64,000 bases of DNA from Anaerolineales bacterium (GTDB lineage Bacteria; Chloroflexota; Anaerolineae; Anaerolineales; Villigracilaceae). Position numbers and translations under genes: made by a program. How positions within the stretch are numbered: the first letter of the stretch is position 1; the number at the start of each line of letters is the position of its first letter. Location of the stretch: the NCBI GenBank assembly GCA_016789305.1, contig JAEURJ010000023.1, positions 434,001 to 498,000 on the forward strand. Reading direction: 5' to 3'. The notes under the pieces are model-generated. The model made no database searches and was not told where the DNA came from. It saw only the letters and a program-made list of their open reading frames with translations. Below, piece after piece: positions 43,798 to 53,104 of the stretch.

Positions 43798-44604
43798 ATG
43801 AATACAGTACATTCAAAAGATGGCACCAAAATCGCATTCGATCAAATTGGAAACGGCCCCGTGATCATCAATGTGGATTCTGCCCTCGCAGACCGCACCA
43901 TCTGTGCAAAGTTGGCAGCCTTACTCGCAAAGGATTTCACGGTCATCAATTACGATCGCCGTGGGCGTGGCGACAGCACCGATACACAGCCTTACGCTGT
44001 GGAACGTGAGATCGAAGATATCGAAGCCTTGATCGACAACGTCGGTGGATCCGCATTCATCTTTGGCAGTTCATCAGGTGCGGTCCTTGCCCTCGAAGCC
44101 GCAAACAAGCTCGCTTCAAAAGTAAAGAAGCAGGCGTTGTATGAACCGCCCTTCATTGTAGATAACACGCGTGCACCGTTACCTGACGATCTGCTGGAAC
44201 GAATCACAACAGCACTTGCAACCGGCAAACGCAGCGACGCACTCAAGCTTTTCTTCTCGATAGCCATGGGTATCCCCGGATTCTTCATCTTTATCATGCG
44301 CTTGATGCCGAGCTGGTCAAAATCCAAAGCGGTGGCACATACCCTGCCCTACGATCTCGCGGTCATGAGCGATACACAACAAGGAAAGCCATTGTCAAAA
44401 AGCCGCTGGGCAGCAGCAAGCATGCCCACGCTGGTATTGACCGGTGGAAAGAGCGAGCCTTTTTTCCACAAGGCAGGTGATGCCCTTGCTGAAGTCCTGC
44501 CGAATGCAAAGCATAAAATCCTCAAAGACCAGGATCATGGCTCGGCTGTGATGTCCCCGGCCGTCATCGCTTCCGAGATGACTCAGTTTTTCAAAGGCGA
44601 ATAG
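43798..44604 (+). CDS. Alpha/beta hydrolase
   Basis: A 268-residue alpha/beta-hydrolase. Seen: a hydrophilic start MNTVHSKDGTKIAFDQIGNGP, FTVINYDRRGRGDS near residue 44, the nucleophile elbow FIFGSSSGAVLALEAA near 83, and a likely His in KDQDHGSAV near 243. It lies seven bases after the AHSA1 gene and two bases before the next gene. The substrate is unknown. Confidence 0.88.
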   Translation: MNTVHSKDGTKIAFDQIGNGPVIINVDSALADRTICAKLAALLAKDFTVINYDRRGRGDSTDTQPYAVEREIEDIEALIDNVGGSAFIFGSSSGAVLALEAANKLASKVKKQALYEPPFIVDNTRAPLPDDLLERITTALATGKRSDALKLFFSIAMGIPGFFIFIMRLMPSWSKSKAVAHTLPYDLAVMSDTQQGKPLSKSRWAAASMPTLVLTGGKSEPFFHKAGDALAEVLPNAKHKILKDQDHGSAVMSPAVIASEMTQFFKGE

Positions 44605-44606
44605 CC

Positions 44607-45218
44607 ATGGGAAAAGTCACGTTCAATATGACCATGTCGCTGGATGGATTTGTGGCCGGCACGAACGACGGTCCGGAAAACGGTCTGGGCGATGGCGGCG
44701 GTGGACTCTTCGACTGGTATTTCAACGGCGACACGGAGGTCTATCTCTCGGAAGGAACACCAATGCTCAAAGTGTCAAAGCAAAGCGCTGAGCTGATGAA
44801 GGAAGCCGTGAGTCAGTATGGCGCCGGCGTGTGGGGACGCAGGACCTTTGACATCGCACATGCCTGGGGTGGGAATCCGCCTGGCTCCCCGGCTTTCATT
44901 GTGACTCACAAGGTTCCGCAGGAATGGGTGAAGGATGGTTCACCGTTCACCTTTGTCACCGACGGCGTGGAAAGTGCCATTCGACAGGCGAAGCAGGCCG
45001 CGGGAGATAAGGACGTCGTCATCTGCACACCCAGCATCCTGCAGCAGGCGATCAAGGCCGGACTCGTGGATGAAATCACCGTGGATATCGCACCGATCCT
45101 GATCGGCGATGGTGTCAGCATGTTCGACCACCTGGGCACCGGTCCGATCCATCTCGAATGTGTACGCAATGTACAGACTCCGCATGTAACCCATCTCTCA
45201 TTCCGCGTGATCAAATAA
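44607..45218 (+). CDS. Dihydrofolate reductase family (RibD C-terminal-like) protein
   Basis: A 203-residue protein with a DHFR-like fold as in RibD C-terminal domains. Seen: VTFNMTMSLDGFVAGTNDGP at the start, YGAGVWGRRTFDIAHAWGG near residue 72, FTFVTDGVESAIRQAKQAAGDKDVVICTPSILQQAIKAGLVDEITVDIAPILIGDG near 112 and a C-terminal HLSFRVIK. This paralogue type recurs at 52392, 54867 and 55451. The NADPH-dependent role is inferred from the fold; the substrate is unknown. Confidence 0.88.
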   Translation: MGKVTFNMTMSLDGFVAGTNDGPENGLGDGGGGLFDWYFNGDTEVYLSEGTPMLKVSKQSAELMKEAVSQYGAGVWGRRTFDIAHAWGGNPPGSPAFIVTHKVPQEWVKDGSPFTFVTDGVESAIRQAKQAAGDKDVVICTPSILQQAIKAGLVDEITVDIAPILIGDGVSMFDHLGTGPIHLECVRNVQTPHVTHLSFRVIK

Positions 45219-45228
45219 GGAAAAACAA

Positions 45229-45879
45229 ATGTCAAAGAACACATCAGCACGATTAACGATCATTACTTCCGTAGGGACGCTCCTGACTCTTCTCGTCTTG
45301 CACATCCTCAGCCCGGAATTTTCACCTGCATGGCGCATGGTCAGTGAATATGCCAATGGAGAATACAGCTGGGTATTGTCGTCGATGTTCCTCCTCTGGG
45401 CACTCAGCTCATGGGCATTGGCCTTAACGCTTTGGTCGGAAGTAAAAACGACCGCTGGCAAAGTCGGTTTGTATTTTCTGATCTTATCCGGCGTTGGCGA
45501 AGCAATGGCTGCCGCCTTTGACATCAATCATCCGCTGCATGAATTGGCCTCCTTCATCGGGATCGGCGGTCTGCCGGTCGCTGCATTATTGATCAGCACG
45601 AGTCTGGGCCGCACCGAGGCCTGGTCCGCCGCGAAGAAGCCTCTGCTCTGGTCCGCACATCTGACGTGGATCAGCATCGTTCTGATGGCCGTGACCTTTG
45701 CACTACTGATCTCCTCCTTTATGCAAAGCGGTGCTGAAATGCCAACGGATTCAAGGACAGTTACTACACTACCGGATGGCGTCATCGCGCTGGTCGGCTG
45801 GGCAAATCGATTCTTAATTCTGGCCTTCTGTGCATGGGTCACCCTCACGGCCTGGTTCGCCAGAAAAGTAAATTCATAA
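45229..45879 (+). CDS. DUF998 family membrane protein
   Basis: A 216-residue integral membrane protein with about six helices. Seen: FSPAWRMVSEYANGEYSWVLSSMFLLWALSSWALALTL near residue 32, a GLYFLILSGVGEAMAAAFDINHPLHELASFIGIGGLPVAALL block near 85 and a final helix ALVGWANRFLILAFCAWVTLTAW. The SEYANG and HPLHELAS motifs fit DUF998. The function is unknown. AAGGA precedes the ATG and it is in the same tight run. Confidence 0.8.
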   Translation: MSKNTSARLTIITSVGTLLTLLVLHILSPEFSPAWRMVSEYANGEYSWVLSSMFLLWALSSWALALTLWSEVKTTAGKVGLYFLILSGVGEAMAAAFDINHPLHELASFIGIGGLPVAALLISTSLGRTEAWSAAKKPLLWSAHLTWISIVLMAVTFALLISSFMQSGAEMPTDSRTVTTLPDGVIALVGWANRFLILAFCAWVTLTAWFARKVNS

Positions 45880-45910
45880 AAAGTTTTAACAACCAAGGAG
45901 AAAATAAAAC

Positions 45911-46420
45911 ATGAGCAAGATCACCCCATTTTTATGGTTCGATACGCAGGCAGAGCAGGCAATGAATTACTATGTGGACACATTCAATGGTGCGCCGCAT
46001 AAAAAGGGGGAGTCAAAAATCGTCAGCATCACACGCTACGAAAAAGGCATGGATGCACCCGGCGCAGAGGCACTCGAAGGCAAAGTCATCACCGGGATCT
46101 TCGAGCTGGCAGGTCAAAGTTTCATGGCACTCGACGGCGGTCCGATCTTCAATTTCACCGAAGCAACTTCCTTCTATGTCGAATGTGAAGACCAGAAAGA
46201 GGTCGATTACTTCTGGAACAAGCTGTCCACCGTTCCTGAATCAGAGCAATGCGGCTGGTGCAAGGATCAGTTCGGCTTGTCCTGGCAGATCATCCCCAAG
46301 CAGTTGGGCGAGTTGATGGGCGACCCGGACCCCATCAAGTCAAAACGTGTCATCAATGCGATGCTGCAGATGAAGAAGATCAACGTGGCCGATTTGCAAA
46401 AAGCCCACGACGGAAAGTAA
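45911..46420 (+). CDS. VOC family protein, PhnB-like
   Basis: A 169-residue vicinal-oxygen-chelate protein of the PhnB-like type. Seen: ITPFLWFDTQAEQAMNYYVDTFNGAP at the start, GKVITGIFELAGQSFMALDGGPIFNFTEATSFYVECEDQKEVDYFWNKL and the C-terminal QCGWCKDQFGLSWQIIPKQLGELMGDPDP motif. The family has no established enzymatic role. It lies in the ArsR-led series, directly before the second AHSA1-like gene. Confidence 0.9.
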   Translation: MSKITPFLWFDTQAEQAMNYYVDTFNGAPHKKGESKIVSITRYEKGMDAPGAEALEGKVITGIFELAGQSFMALDGGPIFNFTEATSFYVECEDQKEVDYFWNKLSTVPESEQCGWCKDQFGLSWQIIPKQLGELMGDPDPIKSKRVINAMLQMKKINVADLQKAHDGK

Positions 46421-46424
46421 ATCG

Positions 46425-46916
46425 ATGAAAACGCGTGATCTCACCTTAACACGTACGTTCAATGCCCCAGTCGAAATGGTCTGGAAGGCCTGGACAGAAC
46501 CCGAGTATGTGATGAAGTGGTGGGGGCCGGACCACTTCACTTCACCGAGCGCAAGGATCGATTTTCGTGAAGGCGGCACCTCGATTGTCTGTATGCGTGC
46601 GCCGCAGGATTTCGGCGGCATGAATTTTTACAACATCTGGGTCTATCAGAAGATCGTGCCCCTGCAGTCCATCGAGTACATCCAGAACCTATCCGATGAG
46701 CATGGCAACTTGATCGATCCATCCACGGTTGGAATGCCTCCTGAATTCCCACGAGATGCTCGTACGGTTGTGATCTTCAAGGATTTGGGAAATGGGAAAA
46801 CGGAAATAACCATGACCGAGTACAACCTGCCCGCAGCGGATACAGAGATGGGCAAAAACGCTGAACTCGGTTTGAATCAGTGTCTCGACAAGATGGTAAA
46901 GATCTTTGCCAGTTGA
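46425..46916 (+). CDS. AHSA1/SRPBCC family protein (second copy)
   Basis: A 163-residue AHSA1-like START-fold protein. Seen: LTLTRTFNAPVEMVWKAWTEPEYVMKWWGPDHFTSPSARIDFREGG at the start, and YIQNLSDEHGNLIDPSTVGMPPEFPRDARTVVIFKDLGNGKTEITMTEYNLP. It begins four bases after the VOC gene, so the two are likely coupled. Confidence 0.9.
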   Translation: MKTRDLTLTRTFNAPVEMVWKAWTEPEYVMKWWGPDHFTSPSARIDFREGGTSIVCMRAPQDFGGMNFYNIWVYQKIVPLQSIEYIQNLSDEHGNLIDPSTVGMPPEFPRDARTVVIFKDLGNGKTEITMTEYNLPAADTEMGKNAELGLNQCLDKMVKIFAS

Positions 46917-46927
46917 AAGGAAAAGAT

Positions 46928-47329
46928 ATGAACAAGGAAACATTTAAAAGTATTGGCGCCATCCTTGCAGGGTTTGTCACGGTTTTCATCTTAAGCGTGG
47001 TCACTGATCTTATTTTGGAAAAGATCGGTTTCTTTCCACCCGTCACCCAACCTGAGGCCTACATCTGGTGGATGCTGTTGATCGCGCTGATTTATCGAAG
47101 CATCTACTCCGTGGCCGGGTTTTATCTCACAGCGAGACTGGCCCCAAATCGTCCCATGCGGCACGCGATCATTCTCGGGATCATTGGGACATTGTTTGCA
47201 ACGCTCGGAGCAATTGCAAATTGGAATTTATCAGCCAATTGGTATCCGGTTTTGCTGGTGTTGGTGACACTCCCATGCGCATGGCTGGGCGGCAGGCTGG
47301 CCGAGGGAAAAGAACAAAACAAGAAATAG
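46928..47329 (+). CDS. Small four-helix membrane protein
   Basis: A 133-residue uncharacterised membrane protein. Seen: four hydrophobic segments (about 7-32, 44-66, 75-95, 100-120) and a charged C-terminus RLAEGKEQNKK. The start is at the ATG after AAAGGA; an earlier in-frame start overlaps the AHSA1 gene. It is the last gene before a terminator-like hairpin. Confidence 0.65.
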   Translation: MNKETFKSIGAILAGFVTVFILSVVTDLILEKIGFFPPVTQPEAYIWWMLLIALIYRSIYSVAGFYLTARLAPNRPMRHAIILGIIGTLFATLGAIANWNLSANWYPVLLVLVTLPCAWLGGRLAEGKEQNKK

Positions 47330-47343
47330 CCATCACCAGAGAT

Positions 47344-47371
47344 TTGGCAAAGCAATTGGTCATGCTACAAT
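47344..47371 (+). promoter_or_regulatory. Candidate promoter for the AlkD-like gene
   Basis: TTGGCA and TACAAT are 16 bases apart. The -10 lies in the loop of the inverted repeat at 47354-47397. Confidence 0.4.
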
Positions 47372-47397
47372 CCATCGTTGCATGACCAATTTTTTAT
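47354..47397 (+). terminator. Hairpin with T-run before the AlkD-like gene
   Basis: AATTGGTCATGC and GCATGACCAATT are perfect 12-base arms around a 14-base loop, followed by TTTTTAT. It fits a terminator for the upstream operon; it also overlaps a promoter-like sequence and could be regulatory. Confidence 0.6.
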
Positions 47398-47423
47398 CAT
47401 GACGGCTTTACAAGGATATAAAA

Positions 47424-48128
47424 ATGGATAAAACTGGGAAGGCAAAAGAATCGGCCAAACAGGAATGGACCGCCAAAGAATTCATCAAACGGCTGGACCT
47501 TCTTGCCTCTAAGAGGAAAAACGGGGTCGACGATCTGGGCATGGGACAGGTCTTTGCACTGGCGAAGGAATTCATGAATGCACCTCTCAGTGAAGTGGAA
47601 AAATTATTGAACAGCCCGATCCATAAGGTCCGCGTCGGTGCTGTCAGCATCATGGACTTTCAGGCGCGGGACAGGAAAACTACAGAAGAACGCCGCAAGG
47701 AATTATTCGACCTCTACATACGCAAGCATGATCGCATTAACACTTGGGACCTGGTGGACCGCAGCGCGATCTGGGTGGTGGGAAGTTATTTGTTCGACAA
47801 GCCACGCAAGATCTTATATAAACTGGCGAAATCCAAAATGATGGCGGAACGACGCACCGCCATTGTCGCCACCCTTTATTTCATCGGAAAGAAGGATGTG
47901 GACGATGCCTTCAAACTGGCTGAATTGATGCTGTATGACAAGGAAGACTTGATTCATAAGGCCAATGGCTGGGCCTTGCGCTTTGCAGGCGATAAGAATC
48001 GTGCGCGACTGGTCAAGTTTTTGGACGAATATGCCGCCACCATGCCGCGTGTTACCCTGCGCTATGCCCTTGAACACTTCGATAAAAAGGAACGGGATTA
48101 TTATCTAAGTCTGAAAAAGACTGGATAA
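47424..48128 (+). CDS. DNA alkylation repair protein (AlkD-like glycosylase)
   Basis: A 234-residue HEAT-repeat-like all-helical protein. Seen: HKVRVGAVSIMDFQARDRKTTEERRKELFDLYIRKHDRINTWDLVDRSAIWVVGSYLFDK near residue 70, with the AlkD motif WDLVD (Trp and Asp of the alkylpurine site), and AERRTAIVATLYFIGKKDVDDAFKLAELML, which fits the conserved Arg region. It removes alkylated purines by non-flipping glycosylase action (family knowledge). It follows a series of detoxification-type genes. Confidence 0.9.
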   Translation: MDKTGKAKESAKQEWTAKEFIKRLDLLASKRKNGVDDLGMGQVFALAKEFMNAPLSEVEKLLNSPIHKVRVGAVSIMDFQARDRKTTEERRKELFDLYIRKHDRINTWDLVDRSAIWVVGSYLFDKPRKILYKLAKSKMMAERRTAIVATLYFIGKKDVDDAFKLAELMLYDKEDLIHKANGWALRFAGDKNRARLVKFLDEYAATMPRVTLRYALEHFDKKERDYYLSLKKTG

Positions 48129-48198
48129 TGCTCTCGGTGCCGAACCAGATAAAGGTTAAGCTAGAAACGCTCATTCCATTAAAATAAGGAAAATCATC

Positions 48199-48567
48199 AT
48201 GAATAATAAAGATATCGCCGTATCGTTTCTCAAAATGGCATCCAGTGGAAAAGTAAACGAAGCATACTCAAAATTTATTGGAACCGGGTTTCGACATCAC
48301 AATCCATTTTTTGCGGGAACAGCGGCAGCCCTCCAGGCCGCGATGGAAGAGAACGCACGCAAGAATCCAAACAAGGTGTTTGAAGTGAAACGGGTGATTT
48401 CCGAAGGCGATCATGTGGTCACTCACTCGCATGTCAAACAAAAACCAGATGACCTTGGGATTGCAGTAGTACATATCTTTCGTTTTGAAATGGGAAAGAT
48501 CATGGAGATTTGGGATCTCGGTCAACCGATCCCGAGCGAGACACAAAACCAATACGGGATGTTCTAA
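48199..48567 (+). CDS. NTF2-like / SnoaL-like protein
   Basis: A 122-residue protein with an NTF2-like cone fold. Seen: DIAVSFLKMASSGKVNEAYSKFIGTGFRHHNPFFAGTAAALQAAMEENARKNPNKVFEVKRVISEGDHVVTHSHVKQ and FRFEMGKIMEIWDLGQPIPSET. This is the SnoaL-like polyketide-cyclase or nuclear transport factor 2 type; function unknown. AAGGA is upstream. Confidence 0.85.
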   Translation: MNNKDIAVSFLKMASSGKVNEAYSKFIGTGFRHHNPFFAGTAAALQAAMEENARKNPNKVFEVKRVISEGDHVVTHSHVKQKPDDLGIAVVHIFRFEMGKIMEIWDLGQPIPSETQNQYGMF

Positions 48568-48571
48568 CAAG

Positions 48572-48609
48572 AAAAGGGATAGTAGCACCCAGGTGCTACT
48601 ATCCCTTTT
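48572..48609 (+). terminator. Terminator after the NTF2-like gene
   Basis: Eighteen-base perfect arms (AAAAGGGATAGTAGCACC and complement) with a two-base loop; T-rich end. Confidence 0.85.
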
Positions 48610-48747
48610 AAGAAACGCCCGGGAATTACATCTTTACAAAACAGAACTTGTGTTCTAAAATTGTCGCTTCATTTTACGCCCTTTTTATAGTTATCGAGTC
48701 AATACATAAACTGACGAAAACCCCTTATTAATTTTTGGAGAAACGCA

Positions 48748-50130
48748 ATGAAAACAAAAAAGACCACCCCCACCCCATTTTCAATTTCAGAAGTCCGCTC
48801 TTCATTCAAGGGTCCAGTGATTGCCCCGGGAGATGTCGAGTACGATCAGGCTCGAACCGTTTTTTATGGCGGCGTGGATCGCCATCCCGCAGTGATCATT
48901 CGCGCTGCAAATGCGGAGGAAGTGTCCCGTGTCATCGCGCTGGCACGTGAACATGATCTCGAACTTGCCGTGCGCAGTGGTGGTCACAGCAATGCGGCCC
49001 ACAGCGTTACTGATGGCGGCATCGTATTGGACCTTTCCTTCATGAAGAACTTGCAAATTGACCATGAGTCAAAAACTGCATGGGCAGAGAGCGGCCTTAC
49101 CGCCGGCGAATTCACCACTGCAACTGTCGCCCATGAACTCGTGGTCGGCTTTGGCGATACCGCCTCCGTTGGGCTTGGCGGCATCACTCTGGGTGGCGGC
49201 GTTGGGTATCTTGTTCGCAAGCATGGTCTTACGCTTGATAGTTTATTAGCCGCTGAGGTCGTAACGGCGGATGGTCAAATTCTAAACGTGGATGAAAAGA
49301 ATCATTCGGATTTATTTTGGGCCATTCGCGGCGGCGGTGGCAATTTTGGGGTTGTAACTAAATTTAAATTTCAATTACATAAACTGGATAAAGTGTATGG
49401 TGGAATGTTATTCCTGCCAGCCACGGCAGATGTGATCGCCTCTTTCATAGCCGCGGCTGAATCAGCCTCTGAGGAGCTTTCAGCCATCGCGAACGTCATG
49501 CCTGCGCCGCCGATGCCGTTCCTTGCACCCGAACATCACGGCAAATTGATCATCATGGCCATGATGGTTTACTCCGGTGATGTTGCAGATGGTGAAAAAG
49601 CCTTTGCGCCCTTCCGCGCATTGGGGACCCCACTCGCGGATATGTTACGTCCCATGAGTTACACGGAAATGTATCCACCGGAACAAGGCGGCGATTATCA
49701 TCCTGTTGCTGCAGGTCGTACTATGTTTATCGATCATGTTGATCTTTCCACTGCTGAAACCATCCTTGAACACCTCAAAGCTTCAACGGCGATGATGTCG
49801 GTGACGCAGCTGCGTGTCTTGGGCGGAGCCATGGCGCGTATCCCTGAAGATGCCACAGCGTTTGCGCACCGCAAGTCAAAGATCATGGTTAACTTGGCCG
49901 GGTTGTATGGAAATCCTGATGAGAAATCGACCCATGAAACATGGGTAAATCGATTTGCAAAAGCAATCGAACAAAGTGACAAAGGTGCGTACGTGAATTT
50001 CCTTGCAGATGTGGATGAAGCCCAGGTCCGCGCGGCGTATCCACAAACCACGTGGGAACGGCTGCGCAAGATCAAGGCACAGTATGACCCGACGAATCTG
50101 TTCCACATGAATCAGAATATCAAACCTTAA
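48748..50130 (+). CDS. FAD-linked oxidase of the BBE (berberine bridge) type
   Basis: A 460-residue flavoprotein. Seen: a PCMH-type FAD domain with HPAVIIRAANAEEVSRVIALAREHDLELAVRSGGHS (His80, the usual covalent FAD attachment site) and GFGDTASVGLGGITLGGGVGYLVRKHGLTLDSLLAAEVVTADG. The second covalent site Cys of bicovalent enzymes is absent (the segment reads GDTASVG). The C-terminal BBE motif YDPTNLFHMNQNI is present. Likely oxidises a sugar or secondary metabolite alcohol; substrate unknown. GGAG precedes the ATG. Confidence 0.9.
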   Translation: MKTKKTTPTPFSISEVRSSFKGPVIAPGDVEYDQARTVFYGGVDRHPAVIIRAANAEEVSRVIALAREHDLELAVRSGGHSNAAHSVTDGGIVLDLSFMKNLQIDHESKTAWAESGLTAGEFTTATVAHELVVGFGDTASVGLGGITLGGGVGYLVRKHGLTLDSLLAAEVVTADGQILNVDEKNHSDLFWAIRGGGGNFGVVTKFKFQLHKLDKVYGGMLFLPATADVIASFIAAAESASEELSAIANVMPAPPMPFLAPEHHGKLIIMAMMVYSGDVADGEKAFAPFRALGTPLADMLRPMSYTEMYPPEQGGDYHPVAAGRTMFIDHVDLSTAETILEHLKASTAMMSVTQLRVLGGAMARIPEDATAFAHRKSKIMVNLAGLYGNPDEKSTHETWVNRFAKAIEQSDKGAYVNFLADVDEAQVRAAYPQTTWERLRKIKAQYDPTNLFHMNQNIKP

Positions 50131-50139
50131 GAGGACCCC

Positions 50140-52389
50140 ATGACCCAGGAATATATTGAGATCCGCCATGCACGCGAAAACAATCTAAAGAACGTATCCC
50201 TGCGCATTCCGAAGCGCAAGATCACGATCTTCACCGGGGTCTCCGGCTCCGGAAAATCCTCGATCGTGTTCGATACGATCGCCACAGAGTCACAGCGGCT
50301 GCTGAATGAAAATTTCAGCATGTTCGTGCGCAACTTCCTGCCGAAGTATGCCCAACCCGATGCCGACGCCATCGAAAACCTGAGCATGTCCATTGTTGTG
50401 GATCAGAAGCGCATGGGCGGCGGTTCACACTCAACCGTTGGCACGATCACCGACATCAACACGATCCTGCGCATGATGTTTTCGCGCATCGGGCAGCCTC
50501 ATGTGGGACCCACCAATGTATTCGGTTTCAACGATCCGCAGGGCATGTGCCCGAACTGCAACGGACTCGGTCGCAAACTGGACGTGGACATGGACAAGTT
50601 TTTGGATAAGTCCAAGTCTTTGAATGAAGGTGCTATTCTGTTTCCAGAATACAATGTGGATAGTTGGGGCTGGAGCAATGTAATCAATACGGGTTTGTTC
50701 GATCCTGACAAGAAAATTTCCAAATACAGCCAAAAGGAATTGCACGACCTTTTATATAGCGAACCGATCAAGGTCAAGACCAAGATGGGGGCAAAAGATT
50801 TCAACTTGACTTATGAAGGCATTATCAACCGCTTTACCAACAAATACATCAAGCAGGATCTAAAAACCAAGTCTGAACGAACTCAAAAGTCAGTGGAGCC
50901 GTTTATGACCATGGGTCCCTGTTCTGAATGCAATGGTGCGCGGTTAAACAAGACTATCCTGAAGTGCAAAATCAACGGCTACAACATCGCTGATTTGACG
51001 GACATGGAAATTCCTGAGTTGATTGAAGTTGTAAAGAAAATCAAAACGCCCGCCGCCGAGCCAATTGTCAAAGCGCTTGTGGAACGATTACAAAATCTGG
51101 TGGATATTGGGCTGGAATATCTTAGTCTTAGCCGTGAGACAGACACACTATCAGGCGGAGAGTCGCAGCGCGTAAAAGTTGTTAAGCATCTCGGCAGCAG
51201 CCTGAGCGATGTGATCTATATCTTCGATGAGCCGAGCGTGGGGCTGCACCCGCGGGACGTGCACCGCATGAATGAGCTGCTGCAGAAACTGCGCGACAAG
51301 GGCAACACGGTCATCGTCGTGGAACATGATCCCGATGTGATCAAGGTGGCTGACCATATCGTGGATGTAGGCCCGCAAGCGGGTCCACATGGAGGCAGGA
51401 TCGTCTACGAAGGCAGTTATGCAAACCTGCTCAAAGCGGACACATTGACCGGTAAACATATGAAGCAATCCGTCCCGTTGAAGGGAGCATTTCGCACACC
51501 GACCGGCAAACTGCCGATCAAAAATGCGAAGGTCAACAACCTGCAAAACGTGAGCGTGGACATTCCAACAGGCGTCCTGACCGTGGTCACGGGCGTGGCT
51601 GGGTCTGGAAAAAGTTCACTGATCAATGAAGTCTTCCAACATCAGCATCCCGACGCGATCGTGATCGACCAATCGGCAGTGGGAGTCAACAGCCGCTCCA
51701 ACCCGGCCACATACACCGGCATCCTGGATGATGTGCGCAAGGCCTTTGCCTCGGCCAATAAGGTGCAGCCCGCGCTGTTCAGTTTCAACTCGAAGGGCGC
51801 ATGTGAAAACTGTCAGGGATTGGGCGTGGTCTATACCGAGCTGTCATTTTTCGACAGTGTGAAATCACCCTGCGAAGTATGCGAAGGCAAACGTTTCAAA
51901 GATGAAGTGTTGAAATATAAACTGAACGGAAAAAATATTTCAGAAGTCTTATCCATGAATGTCCAGCAGGCGCTGGAGTATTTTGAGCTTCCCGAGGTGA
52001 AGAAAAAACTGCAAGCCATGAGCGATGTAGGTTTGGATTATCTCGGACTCGGTCAACCGTTGAGCACATTATCTGGCGGTGAATGTCAGCGCATCAAACT
52101 CGCCAGCGAACTGCACAAGAAGGGCAGCATCTACATCATGGACGAACCGACCACGGGCCTGCACATGTCTGATATCGGTCATCTCATGCAGGTGATCAAC
52201 CGTCTCGTGGATACGGGCAACACGGTCGTCGTCATCGAACATAATTTACACGTCATCAAGAATGCGGACTGGATCATTGACATGGGTCCCGAAGGCGGCA
52301 GCAAGGGCGGCGAAGTGATCTTCGAAGGCACGCCCAAACAACTGTTAAGTGTGAAGCGTTCGCTCACCAGTCAATATCTTAAGGATTAA
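50140..52389 (+). CDS. UvrA-like excinuclease/ABC ATPase, reduced (UvrA2/DrrC-like)
   Basis: A 749-residue tandem ABC ATPase of the UvrA family, shorter than UvrA (about 940). Seen: Walker A GVSGSGKSS near 33, Zn motifs CPNCNGLG near 139 and CSECNGARL near 264, signature LSGGESQR near 342, Walker B IFDEPSVGLHP near 364; second half GVAGSGKSS near 486, CENCQGLG near 553, CEVCEGKRF near 575, LSGGECQR near 643 and IMDEPTTGLH near 666. The shorter length suggests loss of the UvrB-binding domain, as in the drug-resistance proteins UvrA2/DrrC. It begins nine bases after the flavoenzyme gene. Function: probable resistance to DNA-binding compounds, by inference. Confidence 0.9.
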   Translation: MTQEYIEIRHARENNLKNVSLRIPKRKITIFTGVSGSGKSSIVFDTIATESQRLLNENFSMFVRNFLPKYAQPDADAIENLSMSIVVDQKRMGGGSHSTVGTITDINTILRMMFSRIGQPHVGPTNVFGFNDPQGMCPNCNGLGRKLDVDMDKFLDKSKSLNEGAILFPEYNVDSWGWSNVINTGLFDPDKKISKYSQKELHDLLYSEPIKVKTKMGAKDFNLTYEGIINRFTNKYIKQDLKTKSERTQKSVEPFMTMGPCSECNGARLNKTILKCKINGYNIADLTDMEIPELIEVVKKIKTPAAEPIVKALVERLQNLVDIGLEYLSLSRETDTLSGGESQRVKVVKHLGSSLSDVIYIFDEPSVGLHPRDVHRMNELLQKLRDKGNTVIVVEHDPDVIKVADHIVDVGPQAGPHGGRIVYEGSYANLLKADTLTGKHMKQSVPLKGAFRTPTGKLPIKNAKVNNLQNVSVDIPTGVLTVVTGVAGSGKSSLINEVFQHQHPDAIVIDQSAVGVNSRSNPATYTGILDDVRKAFASANKVQPALFSFNSKGACENCQGLGVVYTELSFFDSVKSPCEVCEGKRFKDEVLKYKLNGKNISEVLSMNVQQALEYFELPEVKKKLQAMSDVGLDYLGLGQPLSTLSGGECQRIKLASELHKKGSIYIMDEPTTGLHMSDIGHLMQVINRLVDTGNTVVVIEHNLHVIKNADWIIDMGPEGGSKGGEVIFEGTPKQLLSVKRSLTSQYLKD

Positions 52390-52391
52390 TC

Positions 52392-52974
52392 ATGACAAAA
52401 GTCGTTTTGGATATGTCCATGTCACTGGACGGTTTTATCGCCGGATCGAATGTGGGCAGGGAATATCCCATGGGCGTGAATGGCGAGAGCCTTCATACGT
52501 GGATCTTCAGCACGCCCAAAGACAAAGTGGATGCCGATGTGGAACGCGAGATGTTCGCACGCACAGGCGCTGTGATCGTGGGCAACCGCACCTTTGAAGT
52601 GGGTGTGGATCTTTGGGAAGATGTTCCATTTCCTGTACCCACGTTCGTGCTTACACATCAAGGACGTGAAAAGTTGATCCAGAAAAGTGGAACCTTTATC
52701 TTTGTCACCGATGGAATCGAAAGCGCCCTGCAACAGGCCAGGGCGGCGGCAGGTGACAAGGATGTGCGGCTCATGGGAGCCGATGTCGCTCAACAATTTC
52801 TCAGGGCAGGACTGATCGATGAATTACAAATTAACCATGTGCCGATCCTTCTCGGAGATGGGGGTCCGTTTATTTGATCATCTGGATGTCAAAAATAGTC
52901 AGCTTGAAAAAGACCGAGTGCTTGATTCCCCGCACGCAACGCATATTCGATATCGTGTCGTAAAGGAGAAGTAA
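52392..52974 (+). pseudogene. Frameshifted dihydrofolate reductase family gene
   Basis: The reading frame from ATG 52392 (MTKVVLDMSMSLDGFIAG) follows the same pattern as the paralogue at 44607 and stops early at 52877. In the +1 frame the sequence continues from about 52865 as VRLFDHLDVKN and ends HATHIRYRVVKEK before a TAA at 52972, matching the paralogue's end (HVTHLSFRVIK). The break is a run of five G at 52860-52864 where four are expected. It may be a real frameshift or a sequencing/assembly error in the homopolymer. It begins two bases after the UvrA-like gene. Confidence 0.75.
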
Positions 52975-53104
52975 CATGGAGAAAAAGGAAAGTGACTGAC
53001 AGTGTTTGCAATGAACACAAAATATTACAAATTGGCATCTGACCGATATCTTCATGGTGGTGTTGAATCGATGCCGAAAACAGGTTCAGCTTAAAAAGGA
53101 AAAT

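Noticed and set aside
53011..53094. Short frame (27 residues) before the HhH-DUF1801 gene
   Set aside because: No recognisable homology or ribosome site; it could be a remnant but cannot be supported.
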